Below are positions 11,678 to 22,230 of a stretch of DNA of 64,000 nucleotides, piece by piece. The first letter of the stretch is position 1. Each line of letters begins with the position of its first letter. The DNA lies in the NCBI GenBank assembly GCA_021521415.1, contig JAIQDT010000295.1, forward strand, positions 1,550,001 to 1,614,000, read 5' to 3'. The notes below the pieces were generated by a model. It was not told where the DNA came from, made no database searches, and saw only the letters and a program-made list of their open reading frames with translations. The position numbers were made by a program, and so were the translations under genes. The DNA comes from Bidens hawaiensis. Lineage: Eukaryota; Streptophyta; Magnoliopsida; Asterales; Asteraceae.

Positions 11678-14600
11678 ATGGTTTCTGGCGTTCGTAACGT
11701 TGATCAAGTTCTGGAGGATATTGAACGTGAGGATGTTAATGAGGGACAACAGTTTCTGAGGGTGCCGCGTGATTCTACGCGCGCCACCAGTAACCGTCCC
11801 TTCATCACAACTCTTCATGGCCAGACTGAAACTCCTCCAGACGATCTCACGTTACAAAATCTTGCCGGCGCAAAACAAAAAGGACCAATGGGTCCAGAAG
11901 ATGAAACCAGTGACCCCAAAGAATGGCTCATAAACGAGCAACGACGTCTAATGGACAAGTACAATGAGATGGTCAAACACAAAAAGACAGCCGACTTAAC
12001 GCAACGGCTAGCGTTTGACAAGCAAAACGTTCATGGAACAAAAAGGGCGCGCGCGCCGGAAGATGGTCATTCCGTTCACACGGCACACACTGAGTTTAGT
12101 GATGAAGAAGTGCACAGCATGAGGAAGACGCGAGATACTCATGCAGGAGGCTCACAGCTCCGCGCGCATGTGAACATGGCGCCTGGAGCCAGAGCCGATC
12201 TGGATCTGCACGCGCCATACAGCCCACCAGTAAGAGGGCAAGTGGACGTAACCACACCGTACAGACCAGCCATCTTGGTGAAACATTCAAAGTTCACTGA
12301 GCGCATCGCGAAGGCCCCCATTCAGCACAAAACCAAGATGCCAAGTGGTTTGGGCAAATATGACGGCACAACAGATCCAGACGATTTCTTACAAGGGTTT
12401 TACAACACTGGAAACCTAGAAAGCTGGACGATGCCAACATGGTGTCACATGTTTGCTCGCTGCCTCACGGGCGCGGCGCGAGTCTGGTTCGAGAGCTTGC
12501 CGACTGGGCAGATCGATGGGTTCGAGGAACTATTGGAAAAGTTCCAAGCCCACTTCGTACAGCAGCGCAGACACACGCGCGACCCTGATGACATCATGCA
12601 CTGCGTGCGCAGGAATGATGAAACGATTGAAGACTACATAACTCGTTTCAATCAGGAGTCTCTGGCAATCGGAGGTATCACTGAGCAACTTTTGCGCGTG
12701 GCCTTTATACAAGGCGCGCGCAGTGATCAACTCCGCCGAGCTCTCGTAAGCAGAGATGGCATGCCAACCACTTGGGCAAAACTAATGGAAGCATCGCGAG
12801 TCTTCGCGAGAAATGAAAAACAAATTGCCCAGGATAGGGCAAGAGAAAGAGCGCATCAAGCTGAGACACCGCGCAGCAACGAAAAAAGGGGCAAACAGAA
12901 CTCTGTATGGTCCAGGTTGCAACCAACCAGTTTTTCTTCCGCAGAAAAGCAGGCGCAACCAAGCTCACCCCAGCCCCAAAAAGACGTTCGTAATCGCGGG
13001 GAGGGTGACAAGAGGGAAGGCGGCAGAGATCCTAACAGACCTCTGCCAAGAATATGGACTCCCCTCACTAAAACGCCTTCACAGGTGTTAAGCACTGAGA
13101 ATGTCCAATTCAAAAGCCCCAAGCCACTACACTACAAGGGACCATCAGACAGTGGCAAGTACTGTGAGTTTCACAAGTCCACAGGGCACAACACTGATGC
13201 ATGCCACCACTTGAAGGATGCAATTGAAAAAGATGTGAAATCAGGCAAGCTGGCTCACCTGGTAAAAAACTCAAGACCAGAAAATGAACAATCAGGAGCC
13301 TCAGCCAGCAAAAAGTACAAAAGAATCTGTGTAGCTGAGGGAGGAAGGCAAGAGCAAATATCAAGAAAGAGAAGCGCGCAAATCCAAGGAGATTGGCGCG
13401 AGCAACAAGTAATCTTCCCAAGAATCAGGGGAGGCCCTTCCATCAGCAGTCCTCTTGTCATCACTACACACATTGCTCATTATGAAGTGTCAAAAGTCCG
13501 GGTGGACACTTGCAGCGAGTCAGACATCATGTATGAGCAATGTTTTAGGAAACTGGATCCGGCAGACCAAGCAAGGCTTGAGATTGTGAATGCACCGATC
13601 TCTGGTGTTTCAAATGAAATCATTCATCCCCTAGGTCAAATACAATTTGAACTAACCATGGGGGATGAGAAACACAAGCGAGCCGAAGTTGTCAACTTCT
13701 TGGTCTTGCCCACCACTTCTTGCCACAATATGATCTTGGGTAGGGGAACGATTGCCCAATTCAACGCCATACCGTCGCCAGCGCACGGCGCATTGGGGTT
13801 CCCAACACCAACAGGTGTAACTTTTGTATACCGAGATCATCTGTGTGCAGTGACAAGTACTCCGCGGGAAGGGAGAATGAAACTTCCAATGGCAAACAAC
13901 GCGCCAGAGGAATGGATTCTCAACCCAAAATTCCCGGAGCAAACAGTCACAATTGGCGCTACGATTTCAGACAACACGAGGTTGAGAATGAAAAGATTGC
14001 TTGCAGCATATATGTCGGTCTTCGCGTGGCAACACTCTGATATGACTGGGGTTCCGCGAGACCTGGCACAACATTCTCTCAACACGTTCAAGTCTGTAGA
14101 GCCAATTGCTCAAAAGAAGAGAGTCATGGGGGATGAGAAGGCGAGGGCCATGAATGAGCAGGTTGAGGATCTATTGCGCGCAAACATCATCCGCCCGATA
14201 CGATACCAGACATGGGTAGCCAATCCTGTGATGGTAAAGAAAGGTAACGGGTCATGGAGGATGTGCATTGACTTCAAGGACCTCAACAAAGCGTGCCCAA
14301 AAGATTGTTACCCCCTCCCAAACATCGACGCAAAGGTGGACTCCGTGGCGCCATTCAAGCTCAAATGTTTTCTGGATGCCTACAAGGGCTATCACCAGAT
14401 TCAAATGGCACCACAAGACGAGGACAAGACCGCCTTCAGAACCGACAAGGGTGTTTTTTGTTACACAAAAATGCCCTTTGGTTTGAAGAATGCGGGAGCC
14501 ACCTACCAAAGACTTATGGATGCTGTTTTCAGCGAGCAGATTGGAAGAAACCTAGAAGTCTATGTGGATGATTTGGTGATCAAAAGCAGGGAGGAAAAAC

Positions 14601-17140
14601 AAATGCTTAAAGACATCGAAGAAACCCTTGGGCGCCTAAAGGAAGTTAACATGAAGCTCAATCCGAGCAAATGCACTTTCGGCGTACTAGAGGGAAAATT
14701 TCTAGGTGTAATGGTCACCAAGGATGGTTTCAAGGTGAACCCTGAGAAGGTGGAGGCCATCCTTGACATGCCCTCGCCATCCACCATGAAAGAAGTCCAG
14801 AAGCTGAATGGTAGATTGGTTTCAATCAACAGGTTCCTAGCGAACCATGCAAGCAAATCTACCCCATTTGTCAACACATTGAGGAATTGCTTAAAGAAAA
14901 GCCAATTCAAATGGACTCCTGAGGCCGAGCAAGCTTTCAGTGAGATAAAAGAATGTTTGATAAATTTGCCCGCGCTCACAGCTCCACTTCCTGGTGAAAC
15001 TTTGACATTGTACTTATCAGCAGGAGAGCGCGCCATCGGCGCAGTATTGTTGGTGGATCGCAAGGGAATCCAAACGCCAATATACTATGTGAGTCGGGTG
15101 CTGACAGATCCTGAGACGCGCTACTCCATCATGGAAAAGTTAGTTTTGTCACTAACACACGCGTCGCGCAAGCTTCATAGATATTTCAATGGTCATCCCA
15201 TTGAAGTTCTGACTGGTTACAACATCCAGCAAGTCTTGCGGCGCCCCGCGCTCTTGGGAAGGCTGACAAAGTGGGCGCTGGAATTAGGAGAGCACACGAT
15301 CGCCTATAAGCCCCGTCCAGCAATAAAGGGACAATTCTTGGCTGATTTCGTTGCCGAAGTCCCCGAAGGAAAAATTGAAGAGGCTCAGCGCGAGGTAGAC
15401 CCTCCGCGAGCCAATGATGAAGAAAATGTGTGGAGATTATTCACCGACGGAGCTTCAAACAACGAAGGATCCGGCGCAGGCCTCAAGCTGATAGATCCAG
15501 AGAATCAGGAATATACTTACGCCATCAGGTTGGACTTCAAGAGCACCAACAATGAAGCTGAGTATGAAGCCCTGCTGGCTGGCCTGCGCATCGCGCACAA
15601 ATTCGGAGTTAAAAAGCTAGAGGCCCATGTTGATTCATACTTGGTAGCAGCACAGGTCAATGGCCATTATGATGCCAAGGAGAACACCATGCCTCTGTAT
15701 CTAGAGCAGGCGAAAAAGCTCATCGAGCAATTTGACTGCTTTAGAATCATTCATATTCCGCGCAGTGGAAACAAATCTGCCGACGCACTGAGCAAGATGG
15801 CATCAACCAGCTTCGATCACTTTGGCAAAGATGTCAGAGTAGAAGTAATGAGCAACCCGTCGGTGGGAGCGAAGTCTGTCCTTGTAACTCATACAACCCC
15901 TTCATCATGGATAACTCCAGTGATGGAATTCTTGAAGGAGGGAAAAGTACCGGACGATTGCGCACAGGCGAGGAAGATAAGACACAAGTCGCAGAACTAT
16001 GAACTGCTTGATGGTACATTATATCGACGCTCTTATCTTGGACCGCTCATGAAATGCCTAGATGCTGTGGAAGCAAGCTATGTGATCAGAGAGATACACG
16101 AAGGAATTTGTGGAATACATGCTGGCCCGCGCATGGTGGTTGCCAAGGCAATGAGCGCAGGTTACTATTGGCCAGGCATGTACTTGGACGCTTTAAAAGA
16201 AATCCAAAAATGCAAAGCATGTCAGAGCTACGCGCCAAACACCATGCGGCCAAAGAACAACTTGATTCCGGTGACCTCCGCATGGCCTTTCCACAAATGG
16301 GCAATCGATATTGTGGGTCCCCTACCGCAAGCGCAAGGGCGAGTAAAATTTTTGGTAGTGGCAGTAGACTATTTTACAAAATGGGTTGAAGCCAAGCCAC
16401 AAGCAAAAATCACAGCAGAAGCGATGAAGCAGTTTATCTGGAGCCACATCATATGCCGTTTTGGCTTGCCCATGGAAATTGTGAGTGATAATGGCAAACA
16501 ATTCACTGACAAGAAGATATCCAGCTGGCTCAAGGAATTGCGCATCAACCAAATCTTCACTTCGGTATACCACCCTCAGGGGAATGGCCAAGTGGAGCGC
16601 GCGAATCAAAGCTTGTTAAATGGGCTGAAGAAAAGGTTGGAGGGAGAATCCCATTCTTGGGTCGAAGAGCTACCTAATGTCCTGTGGGCACACAGGACAT
16701 TAAGCAAAACCAGCAATGGCGAATCCCCGTTCAGCCTAACTTATGGAACTGAGGCAATGATTCCAGCAGAAATTGGATGCCCATCCCATAGAGTGCTCAT
16801 GATGAACAAGATTGATAACGAGCGCGAAAGGAGGTTGGATCTCAACTTACTAGAAGGGCGCAGAGAGGCGGCTATCATCAGTGAAGCCAAGTACAAGAAA
16901 AAACTGGAAAAATATTACAACCAGCGTGTGAAAGAATGCCACTTCAAGAAAAATGATTTTGTTCTTCGAAACAATGAAGCTAGCCGCGCAATACCCCCGG
17001 GAAAAATGTCCCCCAATTGGGAGGGACCTTATCAAGTCTCGGAAGAATTGGGAAAAGGCGCATACGCTTTAAAAGATTTGAATGGAAAGAAGATCCCGCG
17101 CGCATGGAACACGGCACAGCTTAGAAAATGTTTCATGTAA
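11678..17140 (+). CDS. gag-pol: Gag-Pol polyprotein of a Tat-type gypsy element (1820 aa)
   Basis: One uninterrupted frame makes the particle and replication proteins. Domains in order: the Gag core at about aa 268-355 (WFESLPTGQI...VAFIQGAR); a CxxH..GH..C zinc-knuckle-like motif near aa 495 (YCEFHKSTGHNTDAC); an aspartic protease near aa 607; reverse transcriptase at about aa 850-1030 with YVDD near aa 961; a degenerate RNase H at about aa 1108-1230; a second archaeal-type RNase H at about aa 1251-1372 (FTDGAS, NNEAEYEAL, SADALSK); an HHCC integrase zinc finger at about aa 1471-1515; and the integrase core at about aa 1536-1660 with the D, D and E of AIDIVG, SDNGKQF and NGQVERANQ. No chromodomain is seen. 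One oddity is that the protease motif is DTC-S rather than the usual D(S/T)G-S. The ATG lies 67 bases after the LTR in CCATGG context. Confidence 0.95.
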   Translation: MVSGVRNVDQVLEDIEREDVNEGQQFLRVPRDSTRATSNRPFITTLHGQTETPPDDLTLQNLAGAKQKGPMGPEDETSDPKEWLINEQRRLMDKYNEMVKHKKTADLTQRLAFDKQNVHGTKRARAPEDGHSVHTAHTEFSDEEVHSMRKTRDTHAGGSQLRAHVNMAPGARADLDLHAPYSPPVRGQVDVTTPYRPAILVKHSKFTERIAKAPIQHKTKMPSGLGKYDGTTDPDDFLQGFYNTGNLESWTMPTWCHMFARCLTGAARVWFESLPTGQIDGFEELLEKFQAHFVQQRRHTRDPDDIMHCVRRNDETIEDYITRFNQESLAIGGITEQLLRVAFIQGARSDQLRRALVSRDGMPTTWAKLMEASRVFARNEKQIAQDRARERAHQAETPRSNEKRGKQNSVWSRLQPTSFSSAEKQAQPSSPQPQKDVRNRGEGDKREGGRDPNRPLPRIWTPLTKTPSQVLSTENVQFKSPKPLHYKGPSDSGKYCEFHKSTGHNTDACHHLKDAIEKDVKSGKLAHLVKNSRPENEQSGASASKKYKRICVAEGGRQEQISRKRSAQIQGDWREQQVIFPRIRGGPSISSPLVITTHIAHYEVSKVRVDTCSESDIMYEQCFRKLDPADQARLEIVNAPISGVSNEIIHPLGQIQFELTMGDEKHKRAEVVNFLVLPTTSCHNMILGRGTIAQFNAIPSPAHGALGFPTPTGVTFVYRDHLCAVTSTPREGRMKLPMANNAPEEWILNPKFPEQTVTIGATISDNTRLRMKRLLAAYMSVFAWQHSDMTGVPRDLAQHSLNTFKSVEPIAQKKRVMGDEKARAMNEQVEDLLRANIIRPIRYQTWVANPVMVKKGNGSWRMCIDFKDLNKACPKDCYPLPNIDAKVDSVAPFKLKCFLDAYKGYHQIQMAPQDEDKTAFRTDKGVFCYTKMPFGLKNAGATYQRLMDAVFSEQIGRNLEVYVDDLVIKSREEKQMLKDIEETLGRLKEVNMKLNPSKCTFGVLEGKFLGVMVTKDGFKVNPEKVEAILDMPSPSTMKEVQKLNGRLVSINRFLANHASKSTPFVNTLRNCLKKSQFKWTPEAEQAFSEIKECLINLPALTAPLPGETLTLYLSAGERAIGAVLLVDRKGIQTPIYYVSRVLTDPETRYSIMEKLVLSLTHASRKLHRYFNGHPIEVLTGYNIQQVLRRPALLGRLTKWALELGEHTIAYKPRPAIKGQFLADFVAEVPEGKIEEAQREVDPPRANDEENVWRLFTDGASNNEGSGAGLKLIDPENQEYTYAIRLDFKSTNNEAEYEALLAGLRIAHKFGVKKLEAHVDSYLVAAQVNGHYDAKENTMPLYLEQAKKLIEQFDCFRIIHIPRSGNKSADALSKMASTSFDHFGKDVRVEVMSNPSVGAKSVLVTHTTPSSWITPVMEFLKEGKVPDDCAQARKIRHKSQNYELLDGTLYRRSYLGPLMKCLDAVEASYVIREIHEGICGIHAGPRMVVAKAMSAGYYWPGMYLDALKEIQKCKACQSYAPNTMRPKNNLIPVTSAWPFHKWAIDIVGPLPQAQGRVKFLVVAVDYFTKWVEAKPQAKITAEAMKQFIWSHIICRFGLPMEIVSDNGKQFTDKKISSWLKELRINQIFTSVYHPQGNGQVERANQSLLNGLKKRLEGESHSWVEELPNVLWAHRTLSKTSNGESPFSLTYGTEAMIPAEIGCPSHRVLMMNKIDNERERRLDLNLLEGRREAAIISEAKYKKKLEKYYNQRVKECHFKKNDFVLRNNEASRAIPPGKMSPNWEGPYQVSEELGKGAYALKDLNGKKIPRAWNTAQLRKCFM

Positions 17141-17214
17141 AGAATGTCAAGTTTGTAATCAAGGCTTTTTAAGCCATTATGAATAATGATACGCGCTATC
17201 TTCTCTAAATGTGG

Positions 17215-17562
17215 ATTCTATTACCTTTTGCATACATGTTTCACACTTCCCTTTATTAATTTTGAGCAATATGACAACATTGTATTGACATCAAAACGAA
17301 ATAAAAACGAAGTAAAACATACATGCGCGAGCTTCAAGCTCAAACGCGTTAACGAGTCTTAACTCTAAAACGTCAGGGCCTTAGCCCAATTCTATTACCT
17401 TATGCATACATGTTTCACACTTCCCTTTATTAATTTTGAGCAATATGACAACATTGTATTGACATCAAAACGAAATAAAACGAAGTAAAACATACATGCG
17501 CGAGCTTCAAGCTCAAACGCGTTAACGAGTCTTAACTCTAAAACGTCAGGGCCTTAGCCCAA
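17215..17562 (+). repeat. 174-bp tandem duplication downstream of pol
   Basis: Two nearly identical copies (17215-17388 and 17389-17562) begin ATTCTATTACCTT and end GGGCCTTAGCCCAA. They differ by only a few bases, for example CTTTTGC against CTTATGC. They lie between the end of pol and the 3' end of the antisense gene, so they are untranslated for both. The remainder up to 18093 shows no gene. Confidence 0.9.
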
Positions 17563-18093
17563 TAATGTGAGCCTTAGCTCAAATCACTCACAACATCCAT
17601 CCTACATACTGCGCAACCTGACCATAAAAATACCTAAACACAACTAAGGCAAAACAAATGCCAAAACATAGTTGTTAAGGTCTCAGGTCGAGGTCGCGCA
17701 TGCAATTGTAATGGATATCTGAGCAACACATATTGATACGTAAAGGCTAAAAAAATCATAATTCCATATAATAAATGCGCGATAACGTCGCGCAAAAGAG
17801 GAATAATGAAAACGCCTAGGCACGTGTCAACATAATCAAGATATGGCAAAATCACTTACAATATGACAAGGATTAAGTATAATAATTCCCTTACAACCTT
17901 GTTCTTATTTCAACGTGCAAGCATATCTTATATTCAACAAGCAAACATGCAATATAAAGAGATGAATGGGGAATGCGCAAGATGCGAAGAAGGGAAAAAC
18001 ATAATTTCATTCCAAAGCATTGAAATTTTTACAAGTTTACAAGATGATGAGATACAAACTACAAATAAAAATACAAAAAACATGAAGGGCTTC

Positions 18094-21000
18094 TCAAGTC
18101 TCCACGTCGACGTCAGCCTCTTCATAGTCCTCATCACCGCCCTCAGCATCTGGCGCAGCCCGCTCCTCGTCATCTCCAAACTGACCATAGTCAAGTTCTT
18201 CGTCCTGAATGGAGTCTTCTATCACGACAGTGTCAGGAGCGGATCCTTTGGCCACGCCAGAGCCGCTAGCAACGCCAGCATTCCCCGCGCCATCATCACC
18301 GCCACCAGCCCCTTCGCACTCGTCAAGTAATTTCTTTAGCGCGCCGAGATCGGGCTGGTCAGCAAGCGCGGATATCTGCAAATCATAAGGAAAAATATGA
18401 GTACAAAAAGACTTGGAAAATAAGTCAAGGTAATCTCATTAAGGTTAAAATACCTGTGCAAGGATGGGAATGGGAGTATTCATATACTTCTCCCCCATCG
18501 CGGCCATGTCCGCGCAGGCAACGTCGCTCTGATAAGGGTACTCGGATGGGTTCTTCTTCAACATGCCATATTCATAGCCATCCGTAAACCCTTCAGCTCG
18601 ACCCACCAAGCGCGCGGCAGCGTTGCAGTCCATCACAAGGGCCTGAAACTCGTCTGAGTATTTCATCGCGTAAGCGCAACGAGTCATGCCCTGTGAGATT
18701 AGCCATTGGCGATCCTGCGCGAGGGAAGCAACAGACGTCTCGAGGGCAGGAACCTGAGAGTTTAATAACTCAACAGTTTCCTTAGTCTGTTTCAGCTCCT
18801 CTTTGTCGGACGCTGATGCCGCCAAGGTTTCTTCTTTTTCCGCTCGCGCAAGGTCGAGTGCTTCCTGGCTAGACGCTGCCGTCGCCAAGGCTTCGTCTTT
18901 TTCGGCCTGCGCGGCCGCCAGCTACCTCTTCAGGCGCGCAACCTCACTCTCCAGCGATGATTTGTCAGTTATAGACTGGACAAGAGCTTGGTCACGCGCC
19001 TCCGCGTCCAGCTCCAAGTCGCGCACTTGGCGCGCGTACTTGGCCGCGTCCGCCTCGGCCGCCTGCAGCTTCTCCCGCGCAGCCTGGAGCTCATGCCCGC
19101 GCTTCACAAACGCGGTGTTGGCACTTGCCCTGTTCTCACTGAGCTCTGCTTGGAGCTTCTCAGCTCTCTCTCGAGCATCAGAAAGATGCCAAGCAGATAC
19201 TTTAGCCTCTTGCTTGGCCTCCGCAAGAGCATCACGTACCTTTACGTAATCATAGCGAAGCTCTTGGGAGGCAGCAAAGAAAGCCGACCCAACAAACAGA
19301 TGGTCTTTCTGCAAGTCATCGCGAGCGCGGGCCTCCTGAAACCTCCTTTCAGCTGGAGGCACAGAATGAGCCCAGAAGTCCTCACACACACCCATGGACT
19401 GAAATGAGCTGTCCTCAGTAATGTTCCATCTCGGGCGGTAGATGTGATCGGCTTCCTGCAAACACAAAGTAATGATCTAAGTCATCAAAACACTAATATG
19501 AAAGTACGCGCAGCGGAGAAAAAACAAACTTATACCTGCGGGGACGAAGCAGAAAAGTCAGCGGCAGGCCCACGAAAAGACGGCGACGCGAAACCTCGCG
19601 GCGCTGCAGGGCTGGCGCGGCCGCCGTCGGAGTCTTCAGCATGAACCTCCTCATCCTCCTCTGAAATAGGCCTTTTCTCCTGCGACCTAGAATCAAAAAC
19701 AGTCTCCCTAGGAGGGCTGTGCGCAGGAGGAGGTGAGGGAGGTCTCGACGCCGCCAGATCGGCGCGTAAAACGGCCTCCTGCTCCTTAGTAATCCCGATG
19801 AGGGGAGATTCATCGCTTGCAGGAGCAGGAGCAGAGCCAACGGCGCTGGCACCAGCGCCAGGATTGCCGCCAGCAGCTTGTACGCCAGCTACGACTCCTA
19901 TGAAAAAATCAACAAAAAGAAATGGTTCATGACTTGGCCTAAAAGAAAAAAGTCAGAAAATAAAAGCACAATACGTACCTTGGCGCAACTCCGTTCGCGA
20001 GGCAAACATCGCCATGAAGTCCATTCTACCCTTTTTCGAGGGTAAAACAGGGGACTTCGAAGCGACCTTCGGCGCAGCCTCGGCATCTTGTTGCGCTGTC
20101 GCCGGCTCTACAAACATTTGAGTGAGCAAAGATTCATTAGTAATTATATCAGAATCGCGCTCATAGAACCATAAAAGATAAGCAAAGGATAAGCAAAGTA
20201 TACCTGTCGAAGGCGCAACGCCGCTTCCCTTTTCCACCGCGCGAAGGGAGGAGGTAGTAGCACCATACCTCGTGTGGACAGGAGGTCTGCCCACTTTTTG
20301 AGGCAGGGAAGACAAGGAAAACTTGGGGGGAAATTCCTGGGTTTTCTCAAATCCCCCCGCCTGAATAGGAGGATCCTGAGCAACAGGGGCAACATCTTTC
20401 TTCTGTTTCTTACTGGCCCCTGCGCCAGTTTTCCCCTTAGCTTTACGCTTCAGTTGGGGCGCCTCCTCCTCCTCCTCCTCCTCTTCCGCGAGCTCCAGCT
20501 CGTAGTTTTCAAGCGCATCTACAATACGTGCAACAGAAATGTTAGCCAAATTTGGTATTATAAAGGAAAATGCATAAGTACAAAGGCTTACCAGGCGCAT
20601 CGCTGTCAAAGACAAATCCCAGATCAACAGGGATGAACATGTCATCAAAGCGATCGGGGAAGCCAACCTCCCCAGCGCCCAGCGCGACGGAGCCACCCTC
20701 CATATGCTCATCATAGGCGGCGTGGACATACTCCTTGACGACTGCACAAAACAAGTCAAATGATATCAGCAAAAAGAATCATATTCGCGCAGAAGTAAGG
20801 CAATGAAATTAACTTACACAAGCCGTCAACTTGGATCACGGGCTCAGTCGCGCTGTCAGCCCACCTCCTGCTCATACCAACCCCCACCAGCGCCTCCTCG
20901 CAAATTTTCTTGGCGGGGGATGGTTCGGCGGTCAACTTTTTAACCCAGGCGCCAGTTAGGTTCTTGACGACACCCACATCCGCAGGCGCAGAAGAGATCG

Positions 21001-21568
21001 CGCGCATGGTCATGCGGATGGGGATCACACCAGCCCTGATGTAAAAAAACCTCTCAGACCAGTCATGAAGGCTCTTGAATGAAACAGTGGAGCACTTGAC
21101 CTTCTGACTGCGAGGAATAAATGAGAACCAAGAATCTTGGATCTTGGGCTTATAAAAAAATTGAAAGCGCCGAGGGGTGGGCTCCTCGCGCTGAGATTTG
21201 CACATGAACTCAAAATGAGTCATGCGCACAAGTCCAAACGGATGGATTTGGGATATATGAATCCCATAGAACCTAAGCAGCGCACCCACAAACCTTGTCA
21301 TCGGGAGACGAAGGTTGCAGTGGGTGAAAAAATGGCAATACAAGGATATAAAGCCGGTGGGCGGGTCCGCCGCCGTTTGCCCGGCCCCAGGCAACATGCA
21401 GCCAAACTCAGGGAGAAAACCCTGAGAGGCGATAAGGCTGTCAAGATCGGCCTGCCTCAGTTTGCAGGGGATCTCATTCCACTTCTTCACGGCCTTGGTC
21501 CTCCCTACCTCCTCCGATGAGGCCTCAGTAGCCCTCTTCCCCTTGCCGGTCTTCTTCAATGTAGACAT
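18094..21568 (-). CDS. Antisense spliced gene of the Tat element (aORF, gypsy-type PF04195-like), one in-frame TAG
   Basis: Seven exons fit on the minus strand with GT-AG introns: 21568-20818, 20741-20592, 20518-20204, 20107-19979, 19897-19536, 19455-18454 and 18375-18094. Their lengths sum to 2991 nt, exactly 997 codons, and every junction keeps frame. Exon 1 resembles the plant 'putative gypsy type transposon' domain (Transposase_28, PF04195), with GFISLYCHFF, VGALLRFYGIHISQIHPFG and WSERFFYIRAG. Exons 3-5 are basic/acidic and low-complexity (a Glu run, Lys-rich and Pro/Ala-rich parts). Exon 6 is a long Ala/Glu/Lys coiled coil, and exon 7 ends in an acidic tail. A TAG at 18922-18924 interrupts the coiled coil at codon 747; a single change from CAG would explain it. 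Antisense genes of this kind are known in Retand/Tat elements and their function is unknown. The transcript would run against pol. Confidence 0.8.
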
Positions 21569-21768
21569 CACTAATTATTTCACACGGCAATGGATGGGGG
21601 AGATTGTGTTGTCTGAGCTATCAGACATATAACTGTAAAATCGAACAGGGGAGGCTTCTAAAGAACATATATCTGGAAGCAGAACAAAGGTAATCGGAAT
21701 ACAAGGAAAGAAAGGAAAGCTCTGAATAATAAACAAGAAGATGAAGGATAAAAAACTCTAAGGGCTGG

Positions 21769-21776
21769 CTTTTATA
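21769..21776 (-). promoter_or_regulatory. TATA box of the antisense gene
   Basis: On the minus strand TATAAAAG lies about 200 bases upstream of the antisense ATG at 21568 and just downstream of duplicated G-box units. It is the best candidate core promoter for the antisense transcript. Confidence 0.55.
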
Positions 21777-21811
21777 GGCCTAGGAGAGAGAAATATTGGT
21801 GCTGATCGGAC

Positions 21812-22010
21812 TTCACGCGCCCCCACTCGCAGGTGTAAGCCAACGCGAGCGCGACACGTGTCCCTGACACTGTGTGAGGAGACACGAAAAGAAACTTTAC
21901 AGCTGCTGCCAGAGTTCACGCGCCACCACTCGCAGGAACGGACCAACGCGAGCGCGACACGTGTCCCTGACAGCATGTGAGGGGACACGAAAGGCAACTG
22001 TAGTACCTCG
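21812..22010 (-). promoter_or_regulatory. Duplicated 103-bp G-box upstream element of the antisense gene
   Basis: Two imperfect copies begin TTCACGCGCC at 21812 and 21915. Each contains CACTCGCAGG, CAACGCGAGCGCGA and a perfect CACGTG (21855-21860 and 21958-21963), followed by TCCCTGACA and GGACACGAAA-like sequence. They lie immediately upstream of the antisense TATA box. The duplicated CACGTG suggests bZIP/bHLH-type binding sites. Confidence 0.6.
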
Positions 22011-22217
22011 AGCACACGAAAGGTCTGACACGTCTCCATCACTGACGCATGTCAGCAACAACCAACCACGTACAGGGACGATTCGTTTTCAACAAAAAGG
22101 ATAGAATTTCGCGCAGCGATGAATAATAAGAAGAAAAAGACAAACAACTACTAAAAGAGCTAACTATTTAGTCTAATATCTATCTTACCTCGCTCGCGCG
22201 AGACAAGACACACATTA

Positions 22218-22230
22218 GACTGGGGGGGCT
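22218..22230 (+). other. Polypurine tract next to the 3' LTR
   Basis: GACTGGGGGGGCT directly precedes the TG of the 3' LTR. The G-run fits the RNase-H-resistant primer for plus-strand DNA synthesis. Confidence 0.8.

Noticed and set aside
11815..17035. Many 60-167-codon frames on the minus strand and in other plus frames across gag-pol
   Set aside because: Shadow frames of the intact polyprotein with no recognisable content.
18803..19644. Plus-strand frames of up to 148 codons opposite the antisense gene
   Set aside because: Complement of the Ala/Glu coiled-coil code gives Ser/Ala-rich frames; the minus-strand exon model explains the sequence.
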